Below are positions 36,181 through 46,288 of a stretch of 53,696 bases of DNA, piece by piece. The stretch covers positions 1-53,696 of the forward strand of contig RPFO01002024.1 of NCBI GenBank assembly GCA_009746045.1. Direction: 5' to 3'. This stretch comes from Mesostigma viride (lineage: Eukaryota; Streptophyta; Mesostigmatophyceae; Mesostigmatales; Mesostigmataceae). The notes beneath the pieces are model-generated. The model worked only from the letters and a program-made list of their open reading frames with translations, had not been told where the DNA came from and ran no database searches. The first letter of the stretch is position 1; each line of letters opens with the position of its first letter. The translations under genes and the position numbers were made by a program.

Positions 36181-39100
36181 CCTCGTGTACGCGTCGGGCA
36201 GCCGGTCCACTTCCTCGTCTGTCAAGGGTTTGACGGCGTGGAGCGCGCGGTCGGACGCGAGGAGCATGGCCAAAGGGTCCGCCTTCCCCCGGACGAATTG
36301 CAGCAAGAATTTGTCGCGACGATCCTCGTCCGCCATCCACAGCCGTTGTCTCTCTTCGGCCGCCTTCGCTCCTTTGCTGTTTCGATCGGCCGCCCTCTCG
36401 GCCACCAGTTGCTTTCGTGCGTTCTCGTTGTCCCGCATGACCCGACGGGCGTTGTCCGCGGCGAGGACTCGTCGCGCTCTCCTGTCCCTGACCCGGTTGA
36501 CCGTGACGTGCTTCACGTCCGGATCGCCGGGGACGGACACGCCGATCCAAGGGTTGTGCACGGCGCCGGGGGCGGGGCCGAGACGACCACGGCCTCGACC
36601 CAGTCGTCGCGTCCCATGAGCCGGACCTCGACTTCGTCGCGCGCTCGGTACTCGGACGCCTGCTTCCGCCCGCACTCGACGATCTTGTCCGATCCCTCCT
36701 TCCACACTTCGCGTACGTGCCCGCTCTTCGCGTTTTTCTCCGTGTCGCACGTCCTCCGGACGGGGATGCGGAAGTCCATCCCCTCCCTCCCCGCTTTTCC
36801 CGGATACGCGTGCTCGATCGGCATGCGATGGGAGTAATCCCGATACGAGACCGAGCGACCGACGCGCGCCTCTTGTCGCTCCTTCTTGGACGGGTCCTCG
36901 TATTTTCCGTCCACAAACTGGGCCATGCATCCTCGACGGACGGGGAGCAAGACGTCTGGCGCGCTCGGCGCGCTCACGTCCTGTATCGTCTCCTTCTCCT
37001 CCTTGTCTCTGTCGAGGACCACGGGGACCACGTTCTTCTCCACGCTCCTGTACCCCGAACACAGCATGTAGTTTTTGATCGCGTGCGGCCGGATCATCGC
37101 GTGGAAGGCGTTGATGATGACGTACGAGAGGTTGAGCCGCGTGCGGCCCACCCGGGCGGACTCTCGTCGGATGAAATGTTTCGCGGTGTTGAAGGCCAGC
37201 TCGATGGGGTTGAACTCGGGGAGAAGGGAGGCAGAAACACCAGCGCGGGTCTGCGATCTTGGAAACGTCTGTACGTCGGCGGATGCAAGAGCGCGTCTCC
37301 GCCCCCCCGCTTCCGTAGCAGCAGAGCGAACTCGCTCATTTCCCCGTCCGGGTAGACCCTGTTATCCCCCAACTCCTTGTTCTTCTGCCGCTGTTCGTTG
37401 GCGGGCTTGGCGTGGACGGCGGCGCCGTCCATGATGATCGTCTTCCCTTGCACGAAGCCGTCCGGGAGCGACTCCAAAAACCACTTGAAGACGGTCTTCG
37501 TGACCGGGAGCGGCGGCGCGCCGGCGTACTTGTCGGAGAAGTGTCGCCGAGCGATGTGGATGGGCAAGGCCTCCGTCCTGGTGACTGTCGTCTTACTGCG
37601 GAAGTCCTTCAAAATACCTTTGGCCAGCTCGGATCCTCGGAAATCCGTGTCGAGTTTGGGAGGATAGCCGTACACGTACGGCTCTTTCATATCGCGCAAC
37701 TTCCCGTCCATCCAATCGTCTCGTCCTTTGCAATGATGGACGATGAACCAGATGTGAGTGCCGACGTCCAACGGCGTCATGGACGACGACATGCCCTGAA
37801 TCGTCCAGTGGACGCTGAGGGCCCTGTATATCGCGCGCGCCAGATTCGTGAACCGCATCGCCTTGTTTTGAACCCCGTCCGCGACCCGCAACTTTCGGTT
37901 CACGTAATCGCGGTCGAACATGGCCGAATTGTCGGCGTCGGAGGAGAAGAAAGAGTCCAAATCCTGTCTCGCGCGATCATTTTCATCGTAAAAAAGGGTT
38001 TTGAGGATATCTCGCAAACTCGCGTTTCCGAACACTCGCATCAACTTCTCGACCATCAGCTGCTGTCCCGACTTGTCGTCCTCCTCGTCGTGCGACTTAT
38101 CGGCGATGCCCGCTTCGGGGTACGGGAGCATGGATAAGCGGGCCGCCTCCTCGGTCTCTTTCAGCATGCCGTTGACCTTGATATCGTCGTTCCCGCCCCG
38201 CAGCAAGGGGGTCACGTTCTTGAACGTGACACCGGGCGGGAAATCTTTCGCGAAGTCCGCAAACGTCGGATCCGAGATCTCGTCGCCGTAAATCCGCCGT
38301 TTGACGGGGTAGTTGTGTCGCCGGATGTAATGCATCAACACGAAATCGTGAGCGGCGAGCCGGATCGCGAACTCCAATTTGTCTTCTGGTGTGGGCAGCG
38401 TCGTCACCGTCGACAAGAAGTCCGCGATGGTCGAATGGTCCCCTTGCCGTTCGTCCCACCCGGGCAAAAAGGACCAAAACGTGTCCCTCATCGTCTCGCT
38501 GCTCACGGCGTCCGCGACCATGTGGGCATCTTGTCCAACCTTCGTCCACAGTTGCTCGACTTCGGGGAGAAACCCCACCTGCCCACGGATCCGATTCACG
38601 TTCTTCGGGAACACGTCCGCATACCTTCCCTCCAAGATCACGTCTCGAATATCGCCGCGGAGAGGGAGGGGGGTGTAAGGAGGCGGAGGAGGCTCCCCCT
38701 CGCTCCTTTTCGCACTCGTTCTCTTTTTTTCCACCGGCCTCACGAGGCGGGCCTTCGACTTGAAAAGACTGATGTCGTGAAACGGCACGGGGTCGAAAAG
38801 GCGGATGTAGCCCCCTATCAACATCATGATGCCCTCCCACCACACCTGTCCTCGCAAGACGTCCGCGGCCTCGCGTTCTTGCGCGGTGTTGCAGGGGTTC
38901 TGATTGGTGATACGGCCCGGCAGCGGCGGCAGTATGCGCAAAAAGAAAGCGACGCGCGGAGAATGAGGAGGTCTTTCGTTCGACGGCCATCTCATGGCCG
39001 CCAGCACGGTCGTCTTAGAATACCTCTGTTCGATTCTGCGCAGAGGCGCGTGTTTCCCGGGCATGGTCCACCCCTTTTTCGGCGCCAAGTTCATGACCAC

Positions 39101-40111
39101 GTGGAACTCGTCGATGAACACGCAATCCTCCGCGTAGAGAGTCGCTTGCACCTCACGGAACACCTTTTTCTCCTCCTTGACGGATCGCAGGTCCTTTTCC
39201 TGGTGGTCGTACGCGATGGTCTTGTACGAGAGTTTGTGTTCCTTGCGAGCCCTCTCTACGTCCGCCTCGGTGAGAGTTATCTTGTTATCGTTCACGAACT
39301 TTTGGACCTCCAAAAATTTATTCCTCACAGAATCTTTCATAAAAGGGAATATTACGATCTTATCGGTCGCGCGCGCGGACCTCCGCACGATGTTGCGTGT
39401 CGAAACCGCCGGCACGACGAGCGCACGGTTCGCGGATGCGGGTGGGGCGGCGACCACGAGGGCGGCGTTATCGGCGGCCGTGGCCCTGCGCGTGTGAGTC
39501 GCCGCCGCCTCGTGGGTCGGGTTATATTCCAGCGCGTACACGGGCTCGATCGAATCGGGGTCGTAACTCTGCAATCGCAACGGCGGGTCGGACGCCTGGA
39601 CTCGCGGAGGGGGGTCTTTGCTCTTGGGAGCGACCTTTGCCACGGCGTTCACGATGTCGTTGGCCGTGTATTGGGGCACGTGATTGGTCTGCAGATCCGC
39701 CAGGTGTTTCGACAATCGCGTCCACAGTTCGCGAGGGTCCGCCAGCTCGCGTCCGGCGATCCGGGAACGGAAACGCGTCTCGAGCCAATCGTGAGGTCGG
39801 ACCTCCCATTTCCCCTCCGAGCCCCTCACTTTCCACGTGAGCGGGTTCAAGAGGGACCTTTTGAGATCGTCGGGGTTCGAGTAGTCGACCTCGTTCTCGC
39901 GGTCTTGCCTCCACCACCGGTAGTACTTGTGCGCGGTCTTCCGGTCGACCGCGAACATCTGCGCCACCTCGTACATCGGCCGCTTCGGGTCGCCGGTCTT
40001 GCCGGCGTGCACGGCGATCGCGATCCTCTCTCGGAAGGCCAGACTGTGAGCCTTCCCCTGCGGCAGTTTGGTCGGGGTCGGCGCCCGCGCGAGCGCCATC
40101 GCACTACCCAT
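36166..40111 (-). CDS. Very large IS630/Tc1-mariner-like DDE transposase, frame-interrupted
   Basis: Roughly 1310 residues if continuous, far longer than the 300-400 of typical IS630/Tc1 enzymes. N-terminus: a homeodomain-like helix-turn-helix (ERIAIAVHAGK..., VAQMFAVDRKTAHKYYRWW, about residues 28-68). First catalytic Asp: CVFIDEFHVVMNLAPKKGW (about 330). Second: TIIMDGAAVHAK (about 860). The third segment, with FLPPFSP then an Asn-Pro-Ile-Glu turn, is split by a frame break at G4 37218-37221. Beyond it a C-terminal domain continues, broken again near 36558-36580, to a stop at 36166. There are about 500 residues between the first two catalytic Asp. No terminal inverted repeats are seen, and neighbouring viral genes sit 12 bp away, so it looks like a resident viral gene, perhaps an integrase. 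Confidence 0.8.
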
Positions 40112-40123
40112 CTATTTCGATAT

Positions 40124-40534
40124 TCAATATCTCCTCCGCTGCATGAGGTCGGGGTGGGCGACGGCGACGAAGCGCGTCATGTCCGACTCGTTGGGCGAAT
40201 CCGCGAGCGACTGGTACGTGTCCCTCGCGACGGCGCTGGGCGCCAACGCGTCGATCGTCCGGAAGTCCCTCCCCATCGTGTAATTCGCGTACGGGTTGGC
40301 GTCGTCCGCCGTCTTCTTGGCGAACCTGTCGTCGAAACAGTAGAACACGTGGGAAAGGACGATGATGATCAGACCCGCCACCACCGCGCGCACGGACCAC
40401 GTGACGGCGCCGCCGATCAGCATCACGTACAGCCCGAACCGCTTCGCCGCGTCGCACCTGTCCGAAACGCTGGCGCCGGGCACGAAGGGCCAGAAATACA
40501 TGGGGTCGTCGAAGACGCGTTCGAATACCTGCAT
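40124..40534 (-). CDS. Two-TM viral membrane protein
   Basis: A 136-residue protein with two adjacent membrane segments: about 34-50 (GLYVMLIGGAVTWSV) and about 51-68 (AVVAGLIIIVLSHVFYCF). Behind them comes an NPYANYTMGRDF segment that recalls a small conserved membrane protein found across NCLDVs. The C-terminal ~45 residues are soluble. A GTATA core lies at 40536-40540, directly upstream of the start. Confidence 0.6.
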   Translation of the reverse strand: MQVFERVFDDPMYFWPFVPGASVSDRCDAAKRFGLYVMLIGGAVTWSVRAVVAGLIIIVLSHVFYCFDDRFAKKTADDANPYANYTMGRDFRTIDALAPSAVARDTYQSLADSPNESDMTRFVAVAHPDLMQRRRY

Positions 40535-40556
40535 CGTATATGTAGTTAGCTCGAAG

Positions 40557-41057
40557 TTAATTTTCCGTCAGCAGGCCCTCGGACGACGTGATCCCCTTGA
40601 CGCCGGAGATCACGTCTTCCAAGAGCTGAGACGCCGATCCTTCGCCCTTCTCGATCTTCTCGGCGAGCGTCATCGCGAGCGACTCCGCCTGTCGCAGCAC
40701 CTCCGGGGGGATGTTGCGCACGCCCATGCCCAGCATGGTCAGGGTGGACAGGTACTCCCATATGGCCTCCTTGGTCGCGTCCGGCGCCGCCGCCCAGTGC
40801 TTGTGGATGTGGATGTCCTTCACGTAGGGGATGGTGGCGACGGCGTCGACGAAGAACGCGGGGTCCTTATTCACGATCGACAGGACGTGCGGCGCCATGG
40901 CGTCCATGAACGTGTCCAGGGGCAACCTCGCGTTGCCCTTGCAGGCCAGGGAGACGGCCGTGCGCACGCCGACGATCGACTTCTCCTCGGGAAAGGCGAG
41001 CTCGAGCTCGCCCAAGAACATCGAGAGCATGTTGTTGAAGGCTTGCACCGCGGACAT
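40557..41057 (-). CDS. Helical conserved-looking viral protein (166 residues)
   Basis: Entirely alpha-helical. It begins with an amphipathic MLSMFLGELELAFPEEKS segment and has a HKHWAAAPDATKEAIWEYL block near residues 85-103. Proteins with this F..eL...FPe start and W......IW.YL block occur widely in large algal viruses, as far as I recall, but I cannot name the family with certainty. Minus-strand TATAG core at 41067-41072, 9 bp or so before the start. Confidence 0.6.
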   Translation of the reverse strand: MSAVQAFNNMLSMFLGELELAFPEEKSIVGVRTAVSLACKGNARLPLDTFMDAMAPHVLSIVNKDPAFFVDAVATIPYVKDIHIHKHWAAAPDATKEAIWEYLSTLTMLGMGVRNIPPEVLRQAESLAMTLAEKIEKGEGSASQLLEDVISGVKGITSSEGLLTEN

Positions 41058-41143
41058 GGTATCTTCCTATACCCCCGCAAATAATTCCTCGCGTTCAAAA
41101 CGAACGCGCGAATTTCAGGCTCCTATACAAGATCGACGACGAG

Positions 41144-41773
41144 ATGGAGGTCAAGGTGCGGCTCGACAACAAGGTCCACACGTGGAAGTTTCCGAACTCG
41201 ATGATCCAGAGCGTCGTGAGCAACCTGGGCGAGGACTCGGAATCGTGTCGCCGGATCATCAAGAACATCGTGGTGCGTCTCGCCAGCATATTGGAGTCGC
41301 AGCAGCTTCAGGGGACCGTCACGGACGTGGAGGTGATATGTCTCATGCACATCCGCACGCAGGAGGGGCTGCCGGAACCCATCAAGAAAGCCGTCACCGA
41401 GGTGCTGGACGCGTGGAAGGTGGCGGAGGAGAGCATCTCCCCCGAAGCCCGCCGCGGCTTGCGGATCGCGGAACGAATGATCCCGATCCTGCTATCCTGT
41501 CAAAACCGAGAGGAGTTCGACAAATACTTCACGCAGGTGATCTACCCGAACGTGGAGGAGAAGCACGTGAAGGCGATCGTCCGCTTCTTCAACGTGCTCG
41601 GGGAATGGTCGGCCAAGGACGAGCCGCCCGTCAAGGAGGACAGCCATTACATCGAGAAGTACGTGCTGCGGATCTTCAACAACCACGTCGTCCCGTTCAT
41701 GGCGGTAAAAAAGAAGGAAGTCATCGCCAAGCGTTTCCACACGGCGGCGGAGACCATGAACGAGTACATCTGA
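41144..41773 (+). CDS. Unknown helical viral protein (209 residues)
   Basis: A short beta start (EVKVRLDNKVHTWKF), then helices to the end. No membrane segment and no catalytic motif visible. It is divergent from the 40557 gene with an 86-bp gap that carries TATAC at 41124-41128. It is followed 50 bp later by a membrane protein gene on the same strand. Confidence 0.6.
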   Translation: MEVKVRLDNKVHTWKFPNSMIQSVVSNLGEDSESCRRIIKNIVVRLASILESQQLQGTVTDVEVICLMHIRTQEGLPEPIKKAVTEVLDAWKVAEESISPEARRGLRIAERMIPILLSCQNREEFDKYFTQVIYPNVEEKHVKAIVRFFNVLGEWSAKDEPPVKEDSHYIEKYVLRIFNNHVVPFMAVKKKEVIAKRFHTAAETMNEYI

Positions 41774-41823
41774 TCCAGTTCGTTCCCGGGGGGCGGTTAA
41801 TTTCCCTCGAGTAGAGAGTAAAG

Positions 41824-42282
41824 ATGAGCGGAGCGCCGTTGGACCAAGCGTACACGTTCATGCCGTCCGGCGAGTCCATGTCCCCATCCGTGCCCGCGCC
41901 GTCATCCCACCCCGAAGCGTCCCCGCCGTTCCAGGTCTCCGACAGCACCGGGCGCGAGCCCATCCACATCCCCGGCCCGCTGTCCATCCCGCCGCCGCAT
42001 CAACAGCAACAGCACGCGCAACACCCGTCCATGGCGATGCCTCCGCAGCGAGCGAGACCCCCGCCCGCGGCTCACGAGATGCAAGCGGCGGCGGCGGAAC
42101 ACCGGGCGAGACAGCAGCTGGCGCTCGAGAGCCGCATGCGGCAGATCGCGGCGGAGGAATCCAGAGGCAACGTTATCATGTACATGGTGGTCGGGGCGGG
42201 GCTGGCGTTCGTGCTCGGGTACCTGTACAACCAACGGTCGCGACTGGCGGCACCGGTGTTACCGATGAACCCGGCGACATAA
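41824..42282 (+). CDS. Pro/Gln-rich protein with a C-terminal membrane anchor
   Basis: A 152-residue protein. Residues 1-85 are Pro/Ser/His/Gln-rich (disordered), residues 86-115 form a charged helix (AAAEHRARQQLALESRMRQI), and residues about 118-137 form a membrane segment (VIMYMVVGAGLAFVLGYLY) near the C-terminus. It is typical of a tail-anchored virion membrane protein. Confidence 0.6.
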   Translation: MSGAPLDQAYTFMPSGESMSPSVPAPSSHPEASPPFQVSDSTGREPIHIPGPLSIPPPHQQQQHAQHPSMAMPPQRARPPPAAHEMQAAAAEHRARQQLALESRMRQIAAEESRGNVIMYMVVGAGLAFVLGYLYNQRSRLAAPVLPMNPAT

Positions 42283-42300
42283 TTTCTCACGTATTGGTAA

Positions 42301-45300
42301 ATGTCGACCACGCTATGCGAAAACCTGGGAAGTTCCCGCTTGAAGGCCTTGCACGTGAACGAACTTCGCGGTGAGGATGCCACTTCCGCGACCGTCCGCG
42401 ATCTTAAGATCATCGCACTCGACGAGATTCATCTCGTGCCGAACAGTTCGGGAGGGAATGATACGACGAACACGGTACCGGACGCCGCTAAGAAGGTATA
42501 CATCCACGGAAATGTCGAGATTACGGGCGACCTTGTCACGGGGGCCGGTGGGTCCATCCCCACACAGACCCTTCAGAATTACACGAGGGACGCGGACACC
42601 GTGGAAATTTCCAATTCGGAGTACAAGTCCACCTCGAATCATCTGTTGTTGAAAGGCCAAACCTCTTCGCACGACGTGATCGTCGAAGACTCGACGCTTG
42701 TCGCCCACAAGCTAGCAAAAACGGTGGCGAATTCTCACCCCGACGCTTTTGCGGTGCGCGGAGAATCGGGAAACGCGAACCAACAAATTCTCGCGGGTAT
42801 GATTTTCGATTCCGGGCAAAAGTCCGGGTCTCAGACAGGCGCCAGCGACTGGCGAGGGGTGATCGACGGAGACACGAACGATCTCGAGCTAGTCACCGCG
42901 TCCCAACTGCGTTTATCCGCGGACGCGTCGACGGACGGGCGAGTGCGCATATCCGCGGGCGCGGGAGTCGAGATATGTCCGTCCGTCAGCGTTCGCGGAC
43001 AAGATCCCGATTCGAAATTGAAGATTGGATTTTCCGGTAACACGTACACCGCGAATGGCGAGAAATGCACGAAGATCGAGGCGGCGTCTCTTGCCGGTGC
43101 CTCGAACAAGGGAGAACACATATGGATCACGGGAGACACGGGAGTGTCCGGGTCGAGCGTCACGGTGGAAGAAGTGAAGTTCCTCAATAACGCGATATCT
43201 ACCACGAACTCCGCGCTGACAATAACATCCGGTTCCACCGTGAACGTGCAGAAGGATCTCGTGCTGACAAACACGGCCAATGACGGCGGGAAGGTCACCA
43301 CCTCCACGGGCCCTTTGACACTGACCAGCGTTTCCGGCGGCGTCAACCTACACACCGGAGTCAACGTGAACGGAACCACGATATCCTCTACCACAGCGTC
43401 CCTTGCGCTGACGTCGGGTTCGACCGTGAACGTGCAGAAGGATCTCGTATTGACGAACACGGCCAACAATGGCGGGAAGGTCACCACCTCTACGGGCCCT
43501 TTGACACTGACCAGCGCGCTCGGCGGCGTGAACTTGCACACCGGGATCAACGTCAACGGGTCGACCATCTCGACGCCCAACTCCGACCTCACTCTGTCCT
43601 CACTCACGAACGTCAAAGTACCGAACAATCTCGTACTGACAAACGCGTCCGGGGGCAACGTGTCCGCATCCGCCGGGGATTTGAATTTGACGGGGTCCTC
43701 GGGGTATGTGAACATCGCCCAGACCAAGGTCAGCGGGTCTACCATCACCACGTCGAACGCCGATCTGACGCTGTCCGCCGGAACGAACGTGAAAGTGGCG
43801 AAGGATCTCGTGTTCACAAACGCGTCCGGTGGCAGCGCCACGACTTCCGCCGGTGCGCTGACATTGACGAGCGCGTCGGGCGGAGTGAACGTCGACGGGA
43901 TTAACGTGACGTCGAATACCGTCCAGCCCACGACCGCGACGGTCTTGAAACTGACGGCGCCGACGTCGGTCGCGATCCAAAAGGAGTTGATACTTACAGA
44001 CAACGTCGGAACCGGCGGGAAGATCACGACGTCCGTGGGTGGACTCGATCTCACGTCGTCGACCGGTGAAGTGACCGTACGCGGAAACTTGAACGTGACC
44101 GGGAACTTGAACACCGTGAACCAGACGTCCACGAACGTCAACGTCGCAGACAAGGTCTTGCTGCTCGCCAGCCCCGCGGACGTCCCTGTCGCGACGTGGC
44201 AATTCGGGTCCGCGACGCCGAACACCGACACGATCAGCTCCATCGTGATGACCGCGAACGGGGCGGCTTCCTTCGCGAACGAACGACTCGAGATCGCCGG
44301 GTACGGTGGGAACGCGTCCATCAGCAATAACACCCTCCCCTCGGGCACGAGCGGGTTTCAGGTGAGCGCCACCTTCACACCCGTGACCTCCTTGTCCACC
44401 ACCAACCTTATGGCGTACGGCACTCTCGAAGTCAGATACGATGGCGCGACCAATAAAATCAACGTAACCAACGGAACGAAATTCGCCTCCTCCCCTGCGG
44501 GTTTATTGGTCGCGAACAAGGCAGTCAATATCGCCCTTCGGAGAGACGCGGTGACGACGCGACTGCATCTGATCGTGGACAACAACGAAAAGGTGCTCAC
44601 CGAGTCGAACGTCGGAGATTTAGCGGCCTTGGCTTCCATATCCGTATCCTCCACGGTCGGTGTGCTGTTCGGACACTACGGAGGCGAGGGATCGCTGGCC
44701 GCACTTCGCGTGGACGACGTTCGTATCGTGTCCGTGACGGCGGCAACGAATTCCAGCTCGTCCGGAGCCGGCATCGCGGTCGACGGCAACGGTGCCGTGA
44801 ACTCCGTGGAAGTGGAGAGGTCCATCAAGTGGAACGCGGGGACCACCCAGGATCGAGGCGATCACTTGGGCTCCTATTGGCACGTGCAAGGGGGGCAGCT
44901 GCTCCTTACTAGAACCATCGACCAAACGTTGAGAAAGGCGCCAGGGACGAACATCCTACTCTCGAGTCTCCCCGTCTCATCGGATACGCTGAAGGACGAG
45001 GCGCGATGGGACTTCGCAAACTCATCGGGGCTCGGGCTGAACAGCAGCGTGGGGGGGTACACTCTCTTACTGTTCCCCAATAGTACAAACACGCCATACA
45101 TAGAAAACGGCGTTCTGAAAATGAACAACGCGCGCGGGGTGCCCGACGGAAAAGCCTATGTCAGCATCGACATGGCGCGGCCGTTCACCATCGTCGCCAC
45201 GGTCATACCACGGGATGCGGCCTTCTTGACATCCAATACCGATTTGATCACGTACGGAGACTACAATCAGGTGCCTAATAATCTCAGGGTCTTTATATCC

Positions 45301-45582
45301 GGCGGAAAATTGAACATTACGAACGGACAGAATTTAGAAAAAACGAACGACACAATTACGACGAACGACCCCTTCGTCCTGGGCGTCCAGGTGACGGACA
45401 CGGGGAGGCCGAAACTGTTCGTGAACGGCGTGGAGAAGGCGATGACGCCCGATGGAGCGAGTATCGCGATCACGGGCCTCACCATTTTGACCAAAACACT
45501 TTTTTTCGGGACCGTTGCGCTGTTCAACTCCAAGGACACCTGGTACGACAACATCCGCGTGTGTAAAGGGCTTATAGATTGA
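42301..45582 (+). CDS. Large fibre/adhesin with beta-repeats and two lectin-like domains
   Basis: A 1093-residue protein. Residues 1-290 are a beta-rich head and stem (VYIHGNVEITGDLVTG is typical of tail-fibre stems). Residues about 297-600 hold five imperfect ~58-residue repeats (TVNVQKDLVLTNTAN, GGKVTTSTGPLTLTS and variants) that should stack as a beta-helix or trimeric shaft. Residues about 640-820 and 900-1093 are two LamG/ConA-like jelly rolls (ATWQFGSA to VGVLFGHYGG; RWDFANSSG to WYDNIRVCKG). It has no signal peptide and is the last viral gene before the composition changes. It likely binds the host surface. Its lectin units resemble those inside MCP3. Confidence 0.72.
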   Translation: MSTTLCENLGSSRLKALHVNELRGEDATSATVRDLKIIALDEIHLVPNSSGGNDTTNTVPDAAKKVYIHGNVEITGDLVTGAGGSIPTQTLQNYTRDADTVEISNSEYKSTSNHLLLKGQTSSHDVIVEDSTLVAHKLAKTVANSHPDAFAVRGESGNANQQILAGMIFDSGQKSGSQTGASDWRGVIDGDTNDLELVTASQLRLSADASTDGRVRISAGAGVEICPSVSVRGQDPDSKLKIGFSGNTYTANGEKCTKIEAASLAGASNKGEHIWITGDTGVSGSSVTVEEVKFLNNAISTTNSALTITSGSTVNVQKDLVLTNTANDGGKVTTSTGPLTLTSVSGGVNLHTGVNVNGTTISSTTASLALTSGSTVNVQKDLVLTNTANNGGKVTTSTGPLTLTSALGGVNLHTGINVNGSTISTPNSDLTLSSLTNVKVPNNLVLTNASGGNVSASAGDLNLTGSSGYVNIAQTKVSGSTITTSNADLTLSAGTNVKVAKDLVFTNASGGSATTSAGALTLTSASGGVNVDGINVTSNTVQPTTATVLKLTAPTSVAIQKELILTDNVGTGGKITTSVGGLDLTSSTGEVTVRGNLNVTGNLNTVNQTSTNVNVADKVLLLASPADVPVATWQFGSATPNTDTISSIVMTANGAASFANERLEIAGYGGNASISNNTLPSGTSGFQVSATFTPVTSLSTTNLMAYGTLEVRYDGATNKINVTNGTKFASSPAGLLVANKAVNIALRRDAVTTRLHLIVDNNEKVLTESNVGDLAALASISVSSTVGVLFGHYGGEGSLAALRVDDVRIVSVTAATNSSSSGAGIAVDGNGAVNSVEVERSIKWNAGTTQDRGDHLGSYWHVQGGQLLLTRTIDQTLRKAPGTNILLSSLPVSSDTLKDEARWDFANSSGLGLNSSVGGYTLLLFPNSTNTPYIENGVLKMNNARGVPDGKAYVSIDMARPFTIVATVIPRDAAFLTSNTDLITYGDYNQVPNNLRVFISGGKLNITNGQNLEKTNDTITTNDPFVLGVQVTDTGRPKLFVNGVEKAMTPDGASIAITGLTILTKTLFFGTVALFNSKDTWYDNIRVCKGLID
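43190..44090 (+). repeat. Five imperfect ~175-bp coding repeats in the fibre gene
   Basis: Each unit encodes about 58 residues with the order: a Thr/Ser/Asn-Ser-x-Leu-Thr strand, a V(N/K)VxKDLVxTN strand, and a Gly-Gly-x-Leu-x-Leu-Thr strand. The first two units are close to identical in DNA (43230-43330 and 43415-43515), and later ones are more diverged. Confidence 0.7.
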
Positions 45583-46288
45583 GAATGATGCTTGCAAGAA
45601 TGCGGCCCTAGGTGCCTGGGTTTATTATCAATTTATATGGTTACAAGTCATGTGTGCAACCCCAAGATTGCGATAGGCCTTATCGTCATTGCACCAATCA
45701 CATTTCATGTGCATTAGCGATTTCCAAGAGGCACACTGAACTAGCGTTACGCCAGCGTTGCACAATGCTTCTAGACGCTTCTAGAACCATTTACAAATAT
45801 CCATTAGCAGGGAATATTGCCGTATTCGTCTGCCCGCTGAAGGGGTGTTTTATCTCATCAATCCTTGGCACGACTTCAACAGCCTGACCGACAGTCAGTG
45901 CTCAACAGTCAGCGCGACCACTAGTTATAATGCATCAGCTTGGCTATACTGCCACCATGGTCATGTACACAAGCTGTGTGCAGCAATTGTGAGTATTGTT
46001 TCACAGATTTACATTCCATTATGCATGCACCAGTTTATACACGCATTTCGGTCAAGCAACAGATTGCAACTCCAGCCCTTTCTTTTTTCATGTGGCAATA
46101 GGACTGCGTACTCAAATCTGTAAGAACTACGGCCGCGCAGGCCTTGCCATCATGAACGCACCTTAGGCCCCACATGGTTTTGGAGGGTAATCCCCAGCCA
46201 AACAAATTACACCATAGCATCGCTACCGGGAAAACCTACCAAGGTAAAACCCGAGTCAAGGGGCCATTCACACTCCACGACATCTCAA
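45583..46288. other. Gene-free stretch at the presumed virus-host boundary
   Basis: No credible gene on either strand; the few ORFs are short and out of character. The GC-rich, compact pattern stops right after the fibre stop codon at 45582, and the DNA becomes AT-richer with many TGCA, CATG and TTCTAGA-type palindromic words. I see no terminal repeat, tRNA or attachment-like core, and no stretch matching the DNA beyond the retroelement at 49763-50300 that would mark a long terminal repeat. Confidence 0.6.

Larger units (their letters stand above)
29239..37745. repeat. Right (clean) copy of the ~8.5-kb direct repeat
   Basis: Counterpart of 31-8530. Here the genes are intact apart from three homopolymer-associated frame breaks, and the sequence continues smoothly on both sides: into the minus-strand genes at 28302-29063 on the left and into the N-terminal half of the transposase on the right. 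This is therefore the parental arrangement. Confidence 0.95.

Noticed and set aside
36166-37062. 298-codon frame as a separate gene
   Set aside because: Only its C-terminal ~130 residues are protein-like. They are the continuation of the transposase after a frame break; the first part is out of frame with it and Arg/Gly-rich.
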